Positions 24,809 through 33,120 are shown, numbered from the stretch's first letter. The stretch: 64,000 nucleotides of DNA from Oceanobacillus jordanicus (GCF_022095695.1 NZ_JAIFZM010000002.1:1-64000); one strand, 5' to 3'. The notes: generated by a model not told the origin, from the sequence alone. Program-made: numbers and translations.

Positions 24809-26791
24809 ATGAAGAAGATAAAGTATATATTTGCCATGACCTTATTTATAATTACTTTTTCATTTATTGGGGAAAGTTATATTTTTTATTTAGATAATTT
24901 TACTGGCAGTTTTTATAGTACATCCCTCTATAAGCCAGATTATGTATCTAATCAGAAAATGAAATTAGATGTAAAAGAATCAAAAGAAAAAAATGATATA
25001 GGTATATTTATCGTCGACCAAGAAGTAAAAAGTAATATTGAAATGAATATTTCAATATATGGAACATCAGAGGCGAACAAATATTTAAAAGATAAGTTAT
25101 CGATTAAAGACACCACATATAAAAGTATGTTTTCCGGTAAAGTTACGGTTACTTATCATAATTTTGATGAAATCACTGATATAGGCAAATATGAAAAGTA
25201 TTTCCTAGTAGGAGATCAAAAAAACATTGCTTCATTTAAAAATTCACTTATCGATACTTATGGCGGAAACCACCCTAAAATTGAAGATGACTATAATGAA
25301 AGTAAAAAAAATATTATATATGTATGGTCGATTATTATAATTGTCATACTCCTATTTACATACTATGATACCATTTTTCAAAAAAAAGAAGCTTTGGTAA
25401 AAGTTACTTTTGGAGAAAAAATCAGTACGTTAATACGTAAAAATGTATGGTGCGATACACTAGTATTCGTAAGTTTATTCATTATATCAATATTATTTAC
25501 ATCCATTTTTTCAAATTCTATATTTCAGTACTGGATTTCAATATGTGTATTTATAGTTTTTATTATAATAAATGCACTTATATATTTAACCCTATATAAG
25601 TATAACCTTAGAGAAGTATTTTCGAATAGTAAAAGCAAAAACCAATTATTAAAAATTAATTATGTCTTAAAAATCATTACTATTGTTCTAGCAATTACTG
25701 TATTATCAGGTAGTATAGCTATAATTGACCAAGGCTTATCATTTTATCAACAGAAAGATTTCTTTAAATATCATAAAGAATATAATTACATACAGTTTGA
25801 TTATAAGTTAACAGGTGATAATGCTACGGATGATTTACTTATTAACAAAAGTGCAGATGTTAGAGAGGAATTTTATAAAGAAAATTTTAATAACGCAATT
25901 CAGTTAGTGAATATATCGGATAACCTTGACCTAAGTGTACCATCTATCTTGGCTAATAAAAATGCAATACCATATTTGAAAGATAATATTCCTGAATTAA
26001 ACAGACAGTTATTAAATGAGGAAAAAGTGTATTATATTTTACCTGAAAAACATGCAGATGATAAATTACTTTACGAAAGTTTAAGAAATATATATGGCTT
26101 TTTTAATAAATTAGAAAGTAATAGTAATGTAGAGAGTGAGGTAATTCTCTATAATACAAATACTGAATTAGTAAGTATTGATGAGATAAATTATATGAAT
26201 AGAAGTAAATTGGCTCAAAATCCAGCTATTATTTTAAATAACACCTCTACTGAAAATTCAATTTTAGATACAGAAACTAATTTGAGAAGAACTTCCTATG
26301 CACATGATATTATGTACCTCATTTCTGAAAAGAGTTATCAATCTTTTGTTACTAAAAATGATTTAACTGATCAAATTCATTTAAAGACAAACATTTATGA
26401 GCTTTATCAATATAATTGGACATTAATAAAACGAGGGATTTTTATTTCCTCCGTGTTGTTTTCTTTAGTGATATTACTAGAATTAATTATTATTAACTTA
26501 ATATTAAGATTAGAGTATGAAGTAAATGCAGTAGAACTTTCCATAAAAAAAATCATGGGGTATTCCTCCTTGCAAAAGAATAGGAAGATAATATTTATAA
26601 CATTGTCAGCAACCATTACCAGTATTGTCCTATCTTTAATAGTAAATCATTTATTCGACATATCACAATCCAAATATTTTCTTTATGGTGGCGCTATTCT
26701 ATTAATCATAGAAATACTCTTTATCATGACAAATATAGCTAGGATAGAGAAAGCTAAGATATCAAAGATCTTAAAAGGTGGCTCGCTATGA
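24809..26791 (+). CDS. Bacteriocin-associated integral membrane protein (DUF1430 type)
   Basis: 660 residues, very AT-rich codons. One N-terminal helix, a large outside domain (about 35-170), a cluster of helices (about 175-300), a second outside domain (about 320-540) and three C-terminal helices (about 545-650) give a FtsX/MacB-like plan with two halves. Proteins of this type accompany lactococcin-972 genes and are thought to give export or self-protection with the adjacent ATPase. Overlaps the ATPase by four bases. Confidence 0.82.
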   Translation: MKKIKYIFAMTLFIITFSFIGESYIFYLDNFTGSFYSTSLYKPDYVSNQKMKLDVKESKEKNDIGIFIVDQEVKSNIEMNISIYGTSEANKYLKDKLSIKDTTYKSMFSGKVTVTYHNFDEITDIGKYEKYFLVGDQKNIASFKNSLIDTYGGNHPKIEDDYNESKKNIIYVWSIIIIVILLFTYYDTIFQKKEALVKVTFGEKISTLIRKNVWCDTLVFVSLFIISILFTSIFSNSIFQYWISICVFIVFIIINALIYLTLYKYNLREVFSNSKSKNQLLKINYVLKIITIVLAITVLSGSIAIIDQGLSFYQQKDFFKYHKEYNYIQFDYKLTGDNATDDLLINKSADVREEFYKENFNNAIQLVNISDNLDLSVPSILANKNAIPYLKDNIPELNRQLLNEEKVYYILPEKHADDKLLYESLRNIYGFFNKLESNSNVESEVILYNTNTELVSIDEINYMNRSKLAQNPAIILNNTSTENSILDTETNLRRTSYAHDIMYLISEKSYQSFVTKNDLTDQIHLKTNIYELYQYNWTLIKRGIFISSVLFSLVILLELIIINLILRLEYEVNAVELSIKKIMGYSSLQKNRKIIFITLSATITSIVLSLIVNHLFDISQSKYFLYGGAILLIIEILFIMTNIARIEKAKISKILKGGSL

Positions 26792-27396
26792 TTAATATCG
26801 AAAATTTAACTAAAAAATTTGGAGAAAAAATATTATTTAGAAACCTAAACATCAAGATTGAAAACGGGGAATTTATTGCCTTCTCTGGGCCAAGCGGAAG
26901 TGGGAAAACTACACTGCTAAATATGATAGGAGGGATTGAAACAATTGACGAAGGTGAAATTATCGTAGATGGAATTAATGTCCATGATAAAAAATCTCAA
27001 CTTTTATATTTCAGAAAAAAAGTAGGGTTTATTTTTCAAAATTTTGCATTAATTGATAATAAAACGGTAAAAGATAACCTAGAAATTGTAAGGAAAGATA
27101 GTAGAAATGATTTATCAATAGAAAGCGCATTAAGCATAGTAGGGCTTGAAAATAAATTAAAGGAAAAAGTATATATGCTCTCAGGCGGGGAGCAACAAAG
27201 AGTGGCTTTAGCTAGAATAATGCTAAAACAAACATCTTTAATTCTGGCGGATGAGCCCACAGGGTCACTTGATGAAAAAAATGCAGAAATAGTTATGTCA
27301 ATATTAGAGAACTTTAACAAACAGGGAAAGACTATAATTCTAGTAACGCATGACGAAAGGATTAAAACTAGAGCAAAAAGGGTGATTGAGTTGTGA
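26788..27396 (+). CDS. ABC transporter ATP-binding protein of the bacteriocin locus
   Basis: 202 residues. Walker A GPSGSGKT, Q-loop FIFQNFAL, signature LSGGEQQR, Walker B LILADEPTGSLD and H-loop THDER are complete, MacB/LolD type. ATGA overlap with the permease and GTGA overlap with the next gene show a tight operon. Confidence 0.92.
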   Translation: MINIENLTKKFGEKILFRNLNIKIENGEFIAFSGPSGSGKTTLLNMIGGIETIDEGEIIVDGINVHDKKSQLLYFRKKVGFIFQNFALIDNKTVKDNLEIVRKDSRNDLSIESALSIVGLENKLKEKVYMLSGGEQQRVALARIMLKQTSLILADEPTGSLDEKNAEIVMSILENFNKQGKTIILVTHDERIKTRAKRVIEL

Positions 27397-27851
27397 AAAA
27401 ATACAAGAAAATTTTAATTATATTTGTTTCGTTAATTTTATTATATAATCTTGCGTGGGTAGGTGTATTTTATCTAAAATATACTCCCTATACAGATAAT
27501 ATCCCTAAAAGAGAAAACGGAATATACCTTTTATCAGAGAGAGGATATCATTATAGTGTTAAAAAACCATCTTATTTATCTTTTACAGGTAATCTTGCCA
27601 TCACAAACGACGAAGACGATCTTTCATTAATCATTTGGCCATTATTAACTGGAGGGTATGAATATGGTCTTCAAATTCTAGGAGAAAACAACAATTTTTA
27701 TTCAGTAATGGTGGACTCTGATATGAATTATTTAGATGATGAGAATTCTGAATCCATGGATAAAGACTTGGTAAATTCTTTAATTAATAAAAGAGCTGTT
27801 GAAATCGAGGCCTTTAAGTCTGAAGTAAACCGCATATGGGGTATAAATTAA
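27393..27851 (+). CDS. Small membrane-anchored protein of the bacteriocin locus
   Basis: 152 residues from a GTG overlapping the ATPase stop. One N-terminal membrane helix (ILIIFVSLILLYNLAWVGVF) is followed by an outside domain with no motif I recognise, ending IWGIN. Translational coupling to the transporter and single-pass topology make an immunity or accessory role possible, but that is inference only. Confidence 0.65.
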   Translation: MKKYKKILIIFVSLILLYNLAWVGVFYLKYTPYTDNIPKRENGIYLLSERGYHYSVKKPSYLSFTGNLAITNDEDDLSLIIWPLLTGGYEYGLQILGENNNFYSVMVDSDMNYLDDENSESMDKDLVNSLINKRAVEIEAFKSEVNRIWGIN

Positions 27852-28329
27852 ATTACTCAACTTTTCCAGAGAAAAAACTAACTATTATCCGGTCTTCTTT
27901 TCATTGATGGTCCAAACAAGGCTAACTTGTTTTTCATCTAACCAACCATCTTTATGAATAAAGTTCTATCTTTCTGGCGTCTAATAAAGGAGCGGAGGAT
28001 AGGGAGTGTAACTTGACGACCAAGAAATTGCTACGGCTATTTTAGATCACCCGTCCACCGTTCTGAAGTTCATCATTTTGAAGGAGCTAGTAATAGAATT
28101 AAATCTTGAGTGTTTTAAACAAAGGAGTGTTCACATTAGTAAGCAAAAGGTGTTTAAAACTATTTGACGGGTCAGGGGCGCCTTTTCTCTGTCTCATTTA
28201 GTTAGGTCTCCCAAAATGCGTAGGTTTTTTTCATTCTTCAGTTCTATTGCTTTCTCTTTTTGTATACGTTTAATAGTGGGATTGCTAGATTTGAAATGAA
28301 ACATAAACCATAGTGAATGGGGGATTGTG
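27852..28329. other. Gene-free gap between bacteriocin locus and spoIID
   Basis: No intact gene. A 50-codon open stretch (28014-28167, reading DDQEIATAILDHP...) lacks a proper start and may be a gene relic. GTTTTAAACA and TGTTTAAAAC (about 28112-28160) form a 10-bp inverted repeat. The composition returns to that of the backbone after about 27.9 kb. Confidence 0.45.
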
Positions 28330-29511
28330 ATGAAAAAAAGACATTATAAAATAGGAAAAACCAACAAACTAAAGAAGAAAACCATACAAGAGCGGATAAA
28401 TGCGAAGCAGAAAACATCCATTACAATGAAAGCTCCCAAGAAAGAGTTAAATAAAACTAACCTCTTATTAAAAAGTAAAAAGAATCACTTCTTGGGGAAG
28501 CAACCAAAGAAATGGAAGCTGCCAACAGCTATCCTCCTTACAAGTCTATTCTGCCTTATTTTGCTCATTCCTACTGTGATTGTTGTAATGTTTGGGGATG
28601 CTGCAGGGAGTGATACAACAAGTCAGGAAAAGAAGGCAGAGGAATCCGTTGAGTTGGAATCCTCACCCTTTTCGGTAGCTGTCATGCGTTCGAATTTAGA
28701 AAAGGTGGATAACGTTCCCTTGGAGACATATGTAGCCGGAGTGGTGGCTTCTGAAATGCCAGTCGAATTCGAAATGGAGGCATTGAAAGCACAAGCCCTC
28801 GCAGCAAGAACTTACATTGTGAACTATAAGTTGCATGGCGATATAACGGAAGAGGCAGATGTAACGGACACCGTCCAGCACCAAGTTTATAAGGATGAAG
28901 CAGAATTGCAAAAGCTGTTTGGTGATGAGTACCAGGAAAAAATGAATAAAATTAAAGAAGCAGTGAACGCGACAAAAGGAGAGGTGCTTACCTATAAAAA
29001 GGAACTGATCACACCAGCATTTTTCTCCACTAGTAACGGCTTTACAGAGAACTCAGAGGATTATTGGAAGGATGAGCTTCCATATCTACGCAGTGTGGAA
29101 AGTCACTGGGATGAAAACACACCTAAATTCCTTGATCAGCAAACCTATTCGATCAACCAGGTAGAGCAAGCACTTGCTACAAAGATTCCGTCAGATAAGG
29201 CGCTCTCCATTGAGATTACCAGAACAGATGGGCAACGGGTGCAGGAGCTGACGATAAATGGGGATGCTTTTAGCGGGCGAGAAGTAAGGGAGAAGCTGGA
29301 GTTACGGTCGAGCGACTTTACGATAGAACAAAAAGATGATCACCTTATCTTTACTACGAAAGGCTATGGCCATGGCATTGGCATGAGTCAGTATGGAGCA
29401 AATGGGATGGCTGAGGAAGGGAAAACCTATAAAGAGATTGTGAACCATTATTATAAGGATGTTGAAATTAGTACTGTAACAGATACAGCACCAGCCCTCG
29501 TTGTGAAATAG
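28330..29511 (+). CDS. spoIID: Stage II sporulation protein D
   Basis: 393 residues. A basic cytoplasmic stretch of about 65 residues precedes one membrane helix (AILLTSLFCLILLIPTVIVV) and the SpoIID lytic transglycosylase domain. VVASEMPVEFEMEALKAQA holds the catalytic glutamate, and GYGHGIGMSQYGANGMA is the C-terminal family signature. The enzyme degrades septal peptidoglycan during engulfment in the mother cell. The ATG at 28330 is preferred over the adjoining GTG. Confidence 0.95.
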   Translation: MKKRHYKIGKTNKLKKKTIQERINAKQKTSITMKAPKKELNKTNLLLKSKKNHFLGKQPKKWKLPTAILLTSLFCLILLIPTVIVVMFGDAAGSDTTSQEKKAEESVELESSPFSVAVMRSNLEKVDNVPLETYVAGVVASEMPVEFEMEALKAQALAARTYIVNYKLHGDITEEADVTDTVQHQVYKDEAELQKLFGDEYQEKMNKIKEAVNATKGEVLTYKKELITPAFFSTSNGFTENSEDYWKDELPYLRSVESHWDENTPKFLDQQTYSINQVEQALATKIPSDKALSIEITRTDGQRVQELTINGDAFSGREVREKLELRSSDFTIEQKDDHLIFTTKGYGHGIGMSQYGANGMAEEGKTYKEIVNHYYKDVEISTVTDTAPALVVK

Positions 29512-29529
29512 ACGAGGGTTTTTGTTTTT
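29495..29529 (+). terminator. Intrinsic terminator overlapping the end of spoIID
   Basis: CCCTCG / CGAGGG stem, with the 5' arm inside the last codons, followed by TTTTTGTTTTTG. Confidence 0.8.
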
Positions 29530-29547
29530 GTATGGAATTACATCTGC

Positions 29548-29680
29548 GGATCTGCAGCGTGCGTTGCGGTATCGCCAGTAAGCACCAAAGTATCGGCCGA
29601 GAGCGTCGCAGCATCACTCGAGAGCACTGCAAGATCGCCAGTGAGTATCAAAGTATCAGCTGAGAATGCACCAGTATCTC
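29548..29680. repeat. 21-bp-phased degenerate repeats downstream of spoIID
   Basis: Six consecutive 21-base units start at 29548, 29569, 29590, 29611, 29632 and 29653. Most begin G(T/C)ATC and have a palindromic core such as TCGGCCGA or TCAGCTGA. No plausible gene. Related arrays lie at 44508-44582 and 62702-62995. Confidence 0.75.
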
Positions 29681-29808
29681 CTATGTTTACCTCTATTCAA
29701 CGACAACTTTGCTCCTAAAACTCTTTAACATTTAGAATGAATGAACCTCTTACTATCCCCGTCTTTTTAAATAAAATGCATTAATTCAAAAAAATTTTAT
29801 CTCTTCAT

Positions 29809-29838
29809 GTATAGATATCCCGTTTTCTGATCAGAATG
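29809..29838 (+). promoter_or_regulatory. Candidate sigma-F promoter of spoIIQ
   Basis: GTATA (29809-29813), 15 bases, then GATCAGAATG resembles the forespore consensus GYWTA / GGNNANANTR. spoIIQ is a known sigma-F gene. Confidence 0.5.
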
Positions 29839-29857
29839 GTTGTTGAGGTGATGATCA

Positions 29858-30736
29858 ATGAATGAAGAAAACAAAGCTTCAAAAAACAAATGGAGCCGTA
29901 TTTTCAAGAAAAAATGGTTTTTTCCAGCAGTCTATTTAACAATTGCTGCCGTGCTTCTTTCAGTTGTTGTATGGTATCAGAATACGGAAAACCAGGTCCC
30001 TGATGCACAGGAAGACCAGGAAAACTATGTTCCGACACCAAATGATGAGGAAGCAGAACCTGTTTTAGAACAGCAAGAGATTATTCAAATGCCATTAGCG
30101 GATCAGGGACAAGCAGAAATCGTAACTAAATTCTATGACTACAACGCAGAACAAGAGGATCAGGAAAATGCTTTGGTTCTTTACAACAACCGTTACTATC
30201 AAAGCACAGGTGTAGATATTGCAACAGCTGAAGGTGAAGCTTTCGAAGTTGTCGCTGCACTGACTGGAACGATTGATGAAGTAAAAGAAGATCCGCTTTT
30301 AGGAAATGTTGTCGTGATTTCACATGAGAACGATGTTAAAACTTACTATGCTAGTCTTGAAGAGGTAAGTGTAAAGGCAGGCGCAGAAGTTAAACAAGGT
30401 GAAAAGCTAGGAACTGCAGGGAAGAACTTGTTTGGACAAGATAGTGGCACACACGTTTATTTTGAACTTAGAAAAGAAGATAAGCATGTAAACCCAGAGG
30501 ATTTCTTTAATCAGCCGGTAAGTAGCCTAGAGAGCGCTACAGAAGAAGCGGTAGATAGTACAGAGTCTGATGAGACAACAGAACCATCTGAAGATGAGGC
30601 AGTCGAAGATGAAGCTTCAGAAGAAAATGCAGATGAGAAAGATAAGACAGAAGAAGACGCTCCTGTAGATGAAGAGGAAGATGATGCATCTAACGAAGAA
30701 ACAAATGATGAAACCGAGTCATCTGAGAGTGCTTAA
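29858..30736 (+). CDS. spoIIQ: Stage II sporulation protein Q, degenerate M23 domain
   Basis: 292 residues. Short cytoplasmic tail, one membrane helix (FFPAVYLTIAAVLLSVVVWY), linker, LytM/M23 domain (about 105-215), and an acidic low-complexity tail of about 70 residues. The zinc site is incomplete: QSTGVD replaces the usual HxGxD histidine and GTHVYFE replaces HxH, as in SpoIIQ proteins that lost catalysis. SpoIIQ in the forespore membrane binds SpoIIIAH across the septal gap. Next to spoIID as in Bacillus. Confidence 0.93.
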   Translation: MNEENKASKNKWSRIFKKKWFFPAVYLTIAAVLLSVVVWYQNTENQVPDAQEDQENYVPTPNDEEAEPVLEQQEIIQMPLADQGQAEIVTKFYDYNAEQEDQENALVLYNNRYYQSTGVDIATAEGEAFEVVAALTGTIDEVKEDPLLGNVVVISHENDVKTYYASLEEVSVKAGAEVKQGEKLGTAGKNLFGQDSGTHVYFELRKEDKHVNPEDFFNQPVSSLESATEEAVDSTESDETTEPSEDEAVEDEASEENADEKDKTEEDAPVDEEEDDASNEETNDETESSESA

Positions 30737-30745
30737 TTAATTTAA

Positions 30746-30788
30746 GAAAAGATCCTGAGACTTCTAATAGAGTCCAGGATCTTTTTTG
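30746..30788 (+). terminator. Intrinsic terminator after spoIIQ
   Basis: AAGATCCTGAGACT / AGAGTCCAGGATCTT stem and TTTTTT. Confidence 0.9.
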
Positions 30789-30987
30789 GTTTCCTAAATA
30801 TAAGAACTTCCTTCTATTACGAGAATGCTATGTGATCCTTGCGAATTTTGTCGAACGATCGTCGATTTACAGGGATTGAAATGTGTTATTATAAACATTA
30901 ATAGAATATCTTGTTGATAATTAGCGAAAATAGTGATCTTCTTCCAAGTAAAACGGTAAAAGGATGGTAGAAAGGAGATTCCCTACT

Positions 30988-32001
30988 ATGGTTACGCCTT
31001 CAATATTTATCTCGGATAAAGAGAAAGATAACCTATCACTAAGAGAGCTTATGGAAATACTTTACCATGAACACCCTGAAGATACCGTAATAGAGTTAAC
31101 AAGAAAATGGTGCTTACAATCAAATTCGGATGACATTCTCAAGAAGGGAATGGAGTTTCTTTATATGAATGGTTTTTATAAAGACCTACAAGTCCTGATT
31201 GAGAAAAATAGCCAATACCCAACATCCACAAATCGAATGTGGGCAGCAGTTTATCAAAACATTCTGGATCGAAGGCTTAAAAAGTATACTCCCCATGAAT
31301 CACTCCAAAGAATCAAGCATATCGAAACGAAAGATCCTGAATTAAAGTGCCTAGTAGAATTTTTTAAAGTAACAACATATTACGAGTTAAATCAATTCAG
31401 CAGATTAGGAAATTTCCTCGCTATACAACCTGAATTATTCGCGGTTGTGGAGGATAAGCTATTGCTTTCTTATTTCAAAATACGACTTAATCAGATTCTG
31501 CTTACTTATCATCTTACAAGAAACGAACTCATTATGGCCCGTAAATATGCCTTCAGGGTTTTGAACCAAACAGAAAATCCAAGAACGATGGCGAGCATGC
31601 ATATAAAACTGGGTTTATCCTATACCTTTGATACGTACTTCCAGGGGATGTACCACCTTAGCGAAGCGGTAAAGATTGCCAAACAGCACAAGTTGGATAA
31701 AGTAGTAAAGCTTGTGAAAGAGCGTAATATTCCCTTCCTTTCCGCCCATTTTAATCAGGTCGAAAATATATCATCACCAGACCCCAGTGAACAGGCGCAT
31801 ATCGAAATTGCGAAAGGAAACAATCAAAGGGCAATCGAGCTTTTAGATGACCTACCTTTAGACAGCCCCTTCCAGTTATATTACCTTGGCAAAGCCAAAC
31901 AAGATAAAAACCTACTTCTTCAATCCTATAACTTTTTTATTGAAAAACGGAGTGACTACTTCTTTAGCAGACTACCACTTTCGTTGCTAAAGCAATTGTA
32001 A
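30988..32001 (+). CDS. AimR-like pheromone receptor without DNA-binding domain
   Basis: 337 residues from the ATG at 30988 (AGAAAGGAGA upstream); an in-frame ATG at 30964 adds eight residues and lies before that ribosome site. The protein is all-helical with TPR-like hairpins. Its body resembles phage AimR proteins as I remember them: IELTRKWCLQSNSDDILKKG near the start, HIKLGLSYTFDTYFQGMYHL in the middle and a final LLQSYNFFIEK...FFSRLPL. Phage AimR proteins are about 380 residues with an N-terminal helix-turn-helix of about 45 residues; here that part is missing, and an in-frame stop at 30949-30951 closes the frame upstream. A secreted peptide gene follows. Inference: a Rap-like receptor acting through protein contacts. 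Confidence 0.75.
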   Translation: MVTPSIFISDKEKDNLSLRELMEILYHEHPEDTVIELTRKWCLQSNSDDILKKGMEFLYMNGFYKDLQVLIEKNSQYPTSTNRMWAAVYQNILDRRLKKYTPHESLQRIKHIETKDPELKCLVEFFKVTTYYELNQFSRLGNFLAIQPELFAVVEDKLLLSYFKIRLNQILLTYHLTRNELIMARKYAFRVLNQTENPRTMASMHIKLGLSYTFDTYFQGMYHLSEAVKIAKQHKLDKVVKLVKERNIPFLSAHFNQVENISSPDPSEQAHIEIAKGNNQRAIELLDDLPLDSPFQLYYLGKAKQDKNLLLQSYNFFIEKRSDYFFSRLPLSLLKQL

Positions 32002-32026
32002 GCCTGAGGGGAGAATTACCCCCTCA
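32002..32026 (+). terminator. Possible weak terminator after the receptor gene
   Basis: GAGGGG-AGAATTA-CCCCTC stem directly after the stop, followed by ATTCATCATTCTTTC rather than a clean T-run, so read-through into the peptide gene is likely. Confidence 0.4.
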
Positions 32027-32071
32027 TTCATCATTCTTTCATCCCTCACTTCAGTCATCTCAAGTAACTAT

Positions 32072-32104
32072 CTATTTGTTTAAAAGGTTCAGCTTTTTCT
32101 TTTA
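32072..32104 (+). repeat. Left arm of inverted repeat flanking the pheromone gene
   Basis: The core AAGGTTCAGCTTTTTCTTTT (32084-32103) is the reverse complement of 32386-32404 except for one extra T; the flank beginning CTATTT is also shared. It lies just upstream of the AAGGAGG ribosome site of the peptide gene. Confidence 0.8.
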
Positions 32105-32133
32105 CTGCTAAAATCCCTTAAGGAGGCAATAAA

Positions 32134-32316
32134 ATGAAAAAGTTTAAGTCTTTTCTATTAATGGCAGTTTTAACGGTTATGGTTTCCTTGGTTTCTGGTA
32201 CTCTATCTACGCACGCCTCGTTAATGCTAGATCCTGGTCTCGGTGATATGGACATATATAATCCAGGTTTTGGAGAAATGATTGCACGTGACCCTGGGTT
32301 AGGGGATATGGATTAA
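32134..32316 (+). CDS. Secreted pheromone precursor with three 10-residue repeats
   Basis: 60 residues after a strong site (AAGGAGGCAATAAA). Sec signal peptide with a likely cut after THA (residue 28). The remaining 32 residues consist of three units starting at residues 33, 43 and 53: DPGLGDMD, NPGFGEMI, DPGLGDMD. The two identical units use different codons at five of eight positions, so the amino acids rather than the DNA are conserved. Its place 132 bases after an AimR-like receptor is that of AimP in arbitrium loci. The mature peptide is probably cut from this repeat region; its exact ends cannot be read from sequence. Confidence 0.75.
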   Translation: MKKFKSFLLMAVLTVMVSLVSGTLSTHASLMLDPGLGDMDIYNPGFGEMIARDPGLGDMD

Positions 32317-32384
32317 CAACGGTTAAAGTAGGTAAAAAGAGAGAGATTCACGTAGGAAGATCAACAGTTTTATGCTTGAATTGA

Positions 32385-32419
32385 TAAAAGAAAAGCTGAA
32401 CCTTATTTTATATAAATAG
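32385..32419 (-). repeat. Right arm of inverted repeat flanking the pheromone gene
   Basis: AAAAGAAAAGCTGAACCTT (32386-32404) pairs with the left arm at 32084-32103. Arms are about 280 bases apart and enclose the complete peptide gene. The remaining gap 32420-32802 shows no gene; it must hold the spoIIID promoter. Confidence 0.8.
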
Positions 32420-32802
32420 ATCATACTTTTTTTTCACCCCTTTAAATTCCCCAACGGATGTTTTTTCAAAAAAATACTGCTTGTCCTCTTTTACAAAGAT
32501 GCAATTTTAATCATAAACCCTTCAATCGAATAATAAAATGTTACAAACCAAGCATTCAGTAATGTCTCTGAGGTGAGAGCTTGTGTGGCTTAACGTTACT
32601 TATCCAAATGGTCCCCGATTTATAGAGATAAATTACAGAATATTAAGTTAATATTGGGTAAAAGGTATAACGGTCCTTTCGCTTCAATATACATAATGAT
32701 GAAACAACAACAGAATACAAGTACTCCAATGTGAGCCACTTAAGATGAACACCTTGTCTCAATAGACACCTCGGAACTAACCAACATAGGGAGGCGAACG
32801 GT

Positions 32803-33087
32803 GTGCACGACTACATCAAAGAAAGAACGATCAGGATAGGGAATTACGTATTGGAAACGAAAAAGACAGTCCGCGTGATAGCAAAAGAATTTGGTGTTTC
32901 TAAAAGCACTGTCCATAAAGATTTGACAGAGCGTTTGCCACAAATTAATCCTGATCTTGCATTAAAGGTGAAGGAAATTCTAGAATATCACAAGGCGATT
33001 AGACACTTGCGAGGAGGAGAAGCTACTAGGAAAAAGTACAAGATTGAACCACAAGTAAAAGAGACGGAACCAAAGCCGGTAGGATAG
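32803..33087 (+). CDS. spoIIID: Stage III sporulation transcription factor SpoIIID
   Basis: 94 residues from a GTG after GGGAGGCG. Near-identical in character to Bacillus SpoIIID: MHDYIKERTIRIGNYV, helix-turn-helix KTVRVIAKEFGVSKSTVHKD and the basic C-terminal helix HLRGGEATRKKYK that adds DNA contacts. It reprograms sigma-E genes in the mother cell. Followed by mbl, the conserved order. Confidence 0.97.
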   Translation: MHDYIKERTIRIGNYVLETKKTVRVIAKEFGVSKSTVHKDLTERLPQINPDLALKVKEILEYHKAIRHLRGGEATRKKYKIEPQVKETEPKPVG

Positions 33088-33120
33088 GATCAATTCTTTC
33101 GCTTTTGGTTATATAAAGTT

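Noticed and set aside
28014-28167. Open stretch reading DDQEIATAILDHP and on
   Set aside because: No start codon with ribosome site and no family recognised; mentioned only as a possible relic.
29858-30736. Active M23 metallopeptidase
   Set aside because: Zinc-ligand positions are replaced, and context plus topology identify SpoIIQ.
30964-32001. Evidence for a resident prophage around the AimR-like gene
   Set aside because: Neighbouring genes are conserved sporulation, shape and flagellar genes; no integrase, terminase or structural gene was seen.
32134-32316. Ordinary small lipoprotein or leaderless bacteriocin
   Set aside because: No lipobox cysteine and no cationic or glycine-zipper character; the repeated acidic octapeptide behind an AimR-like gene fits a signal peptide better.
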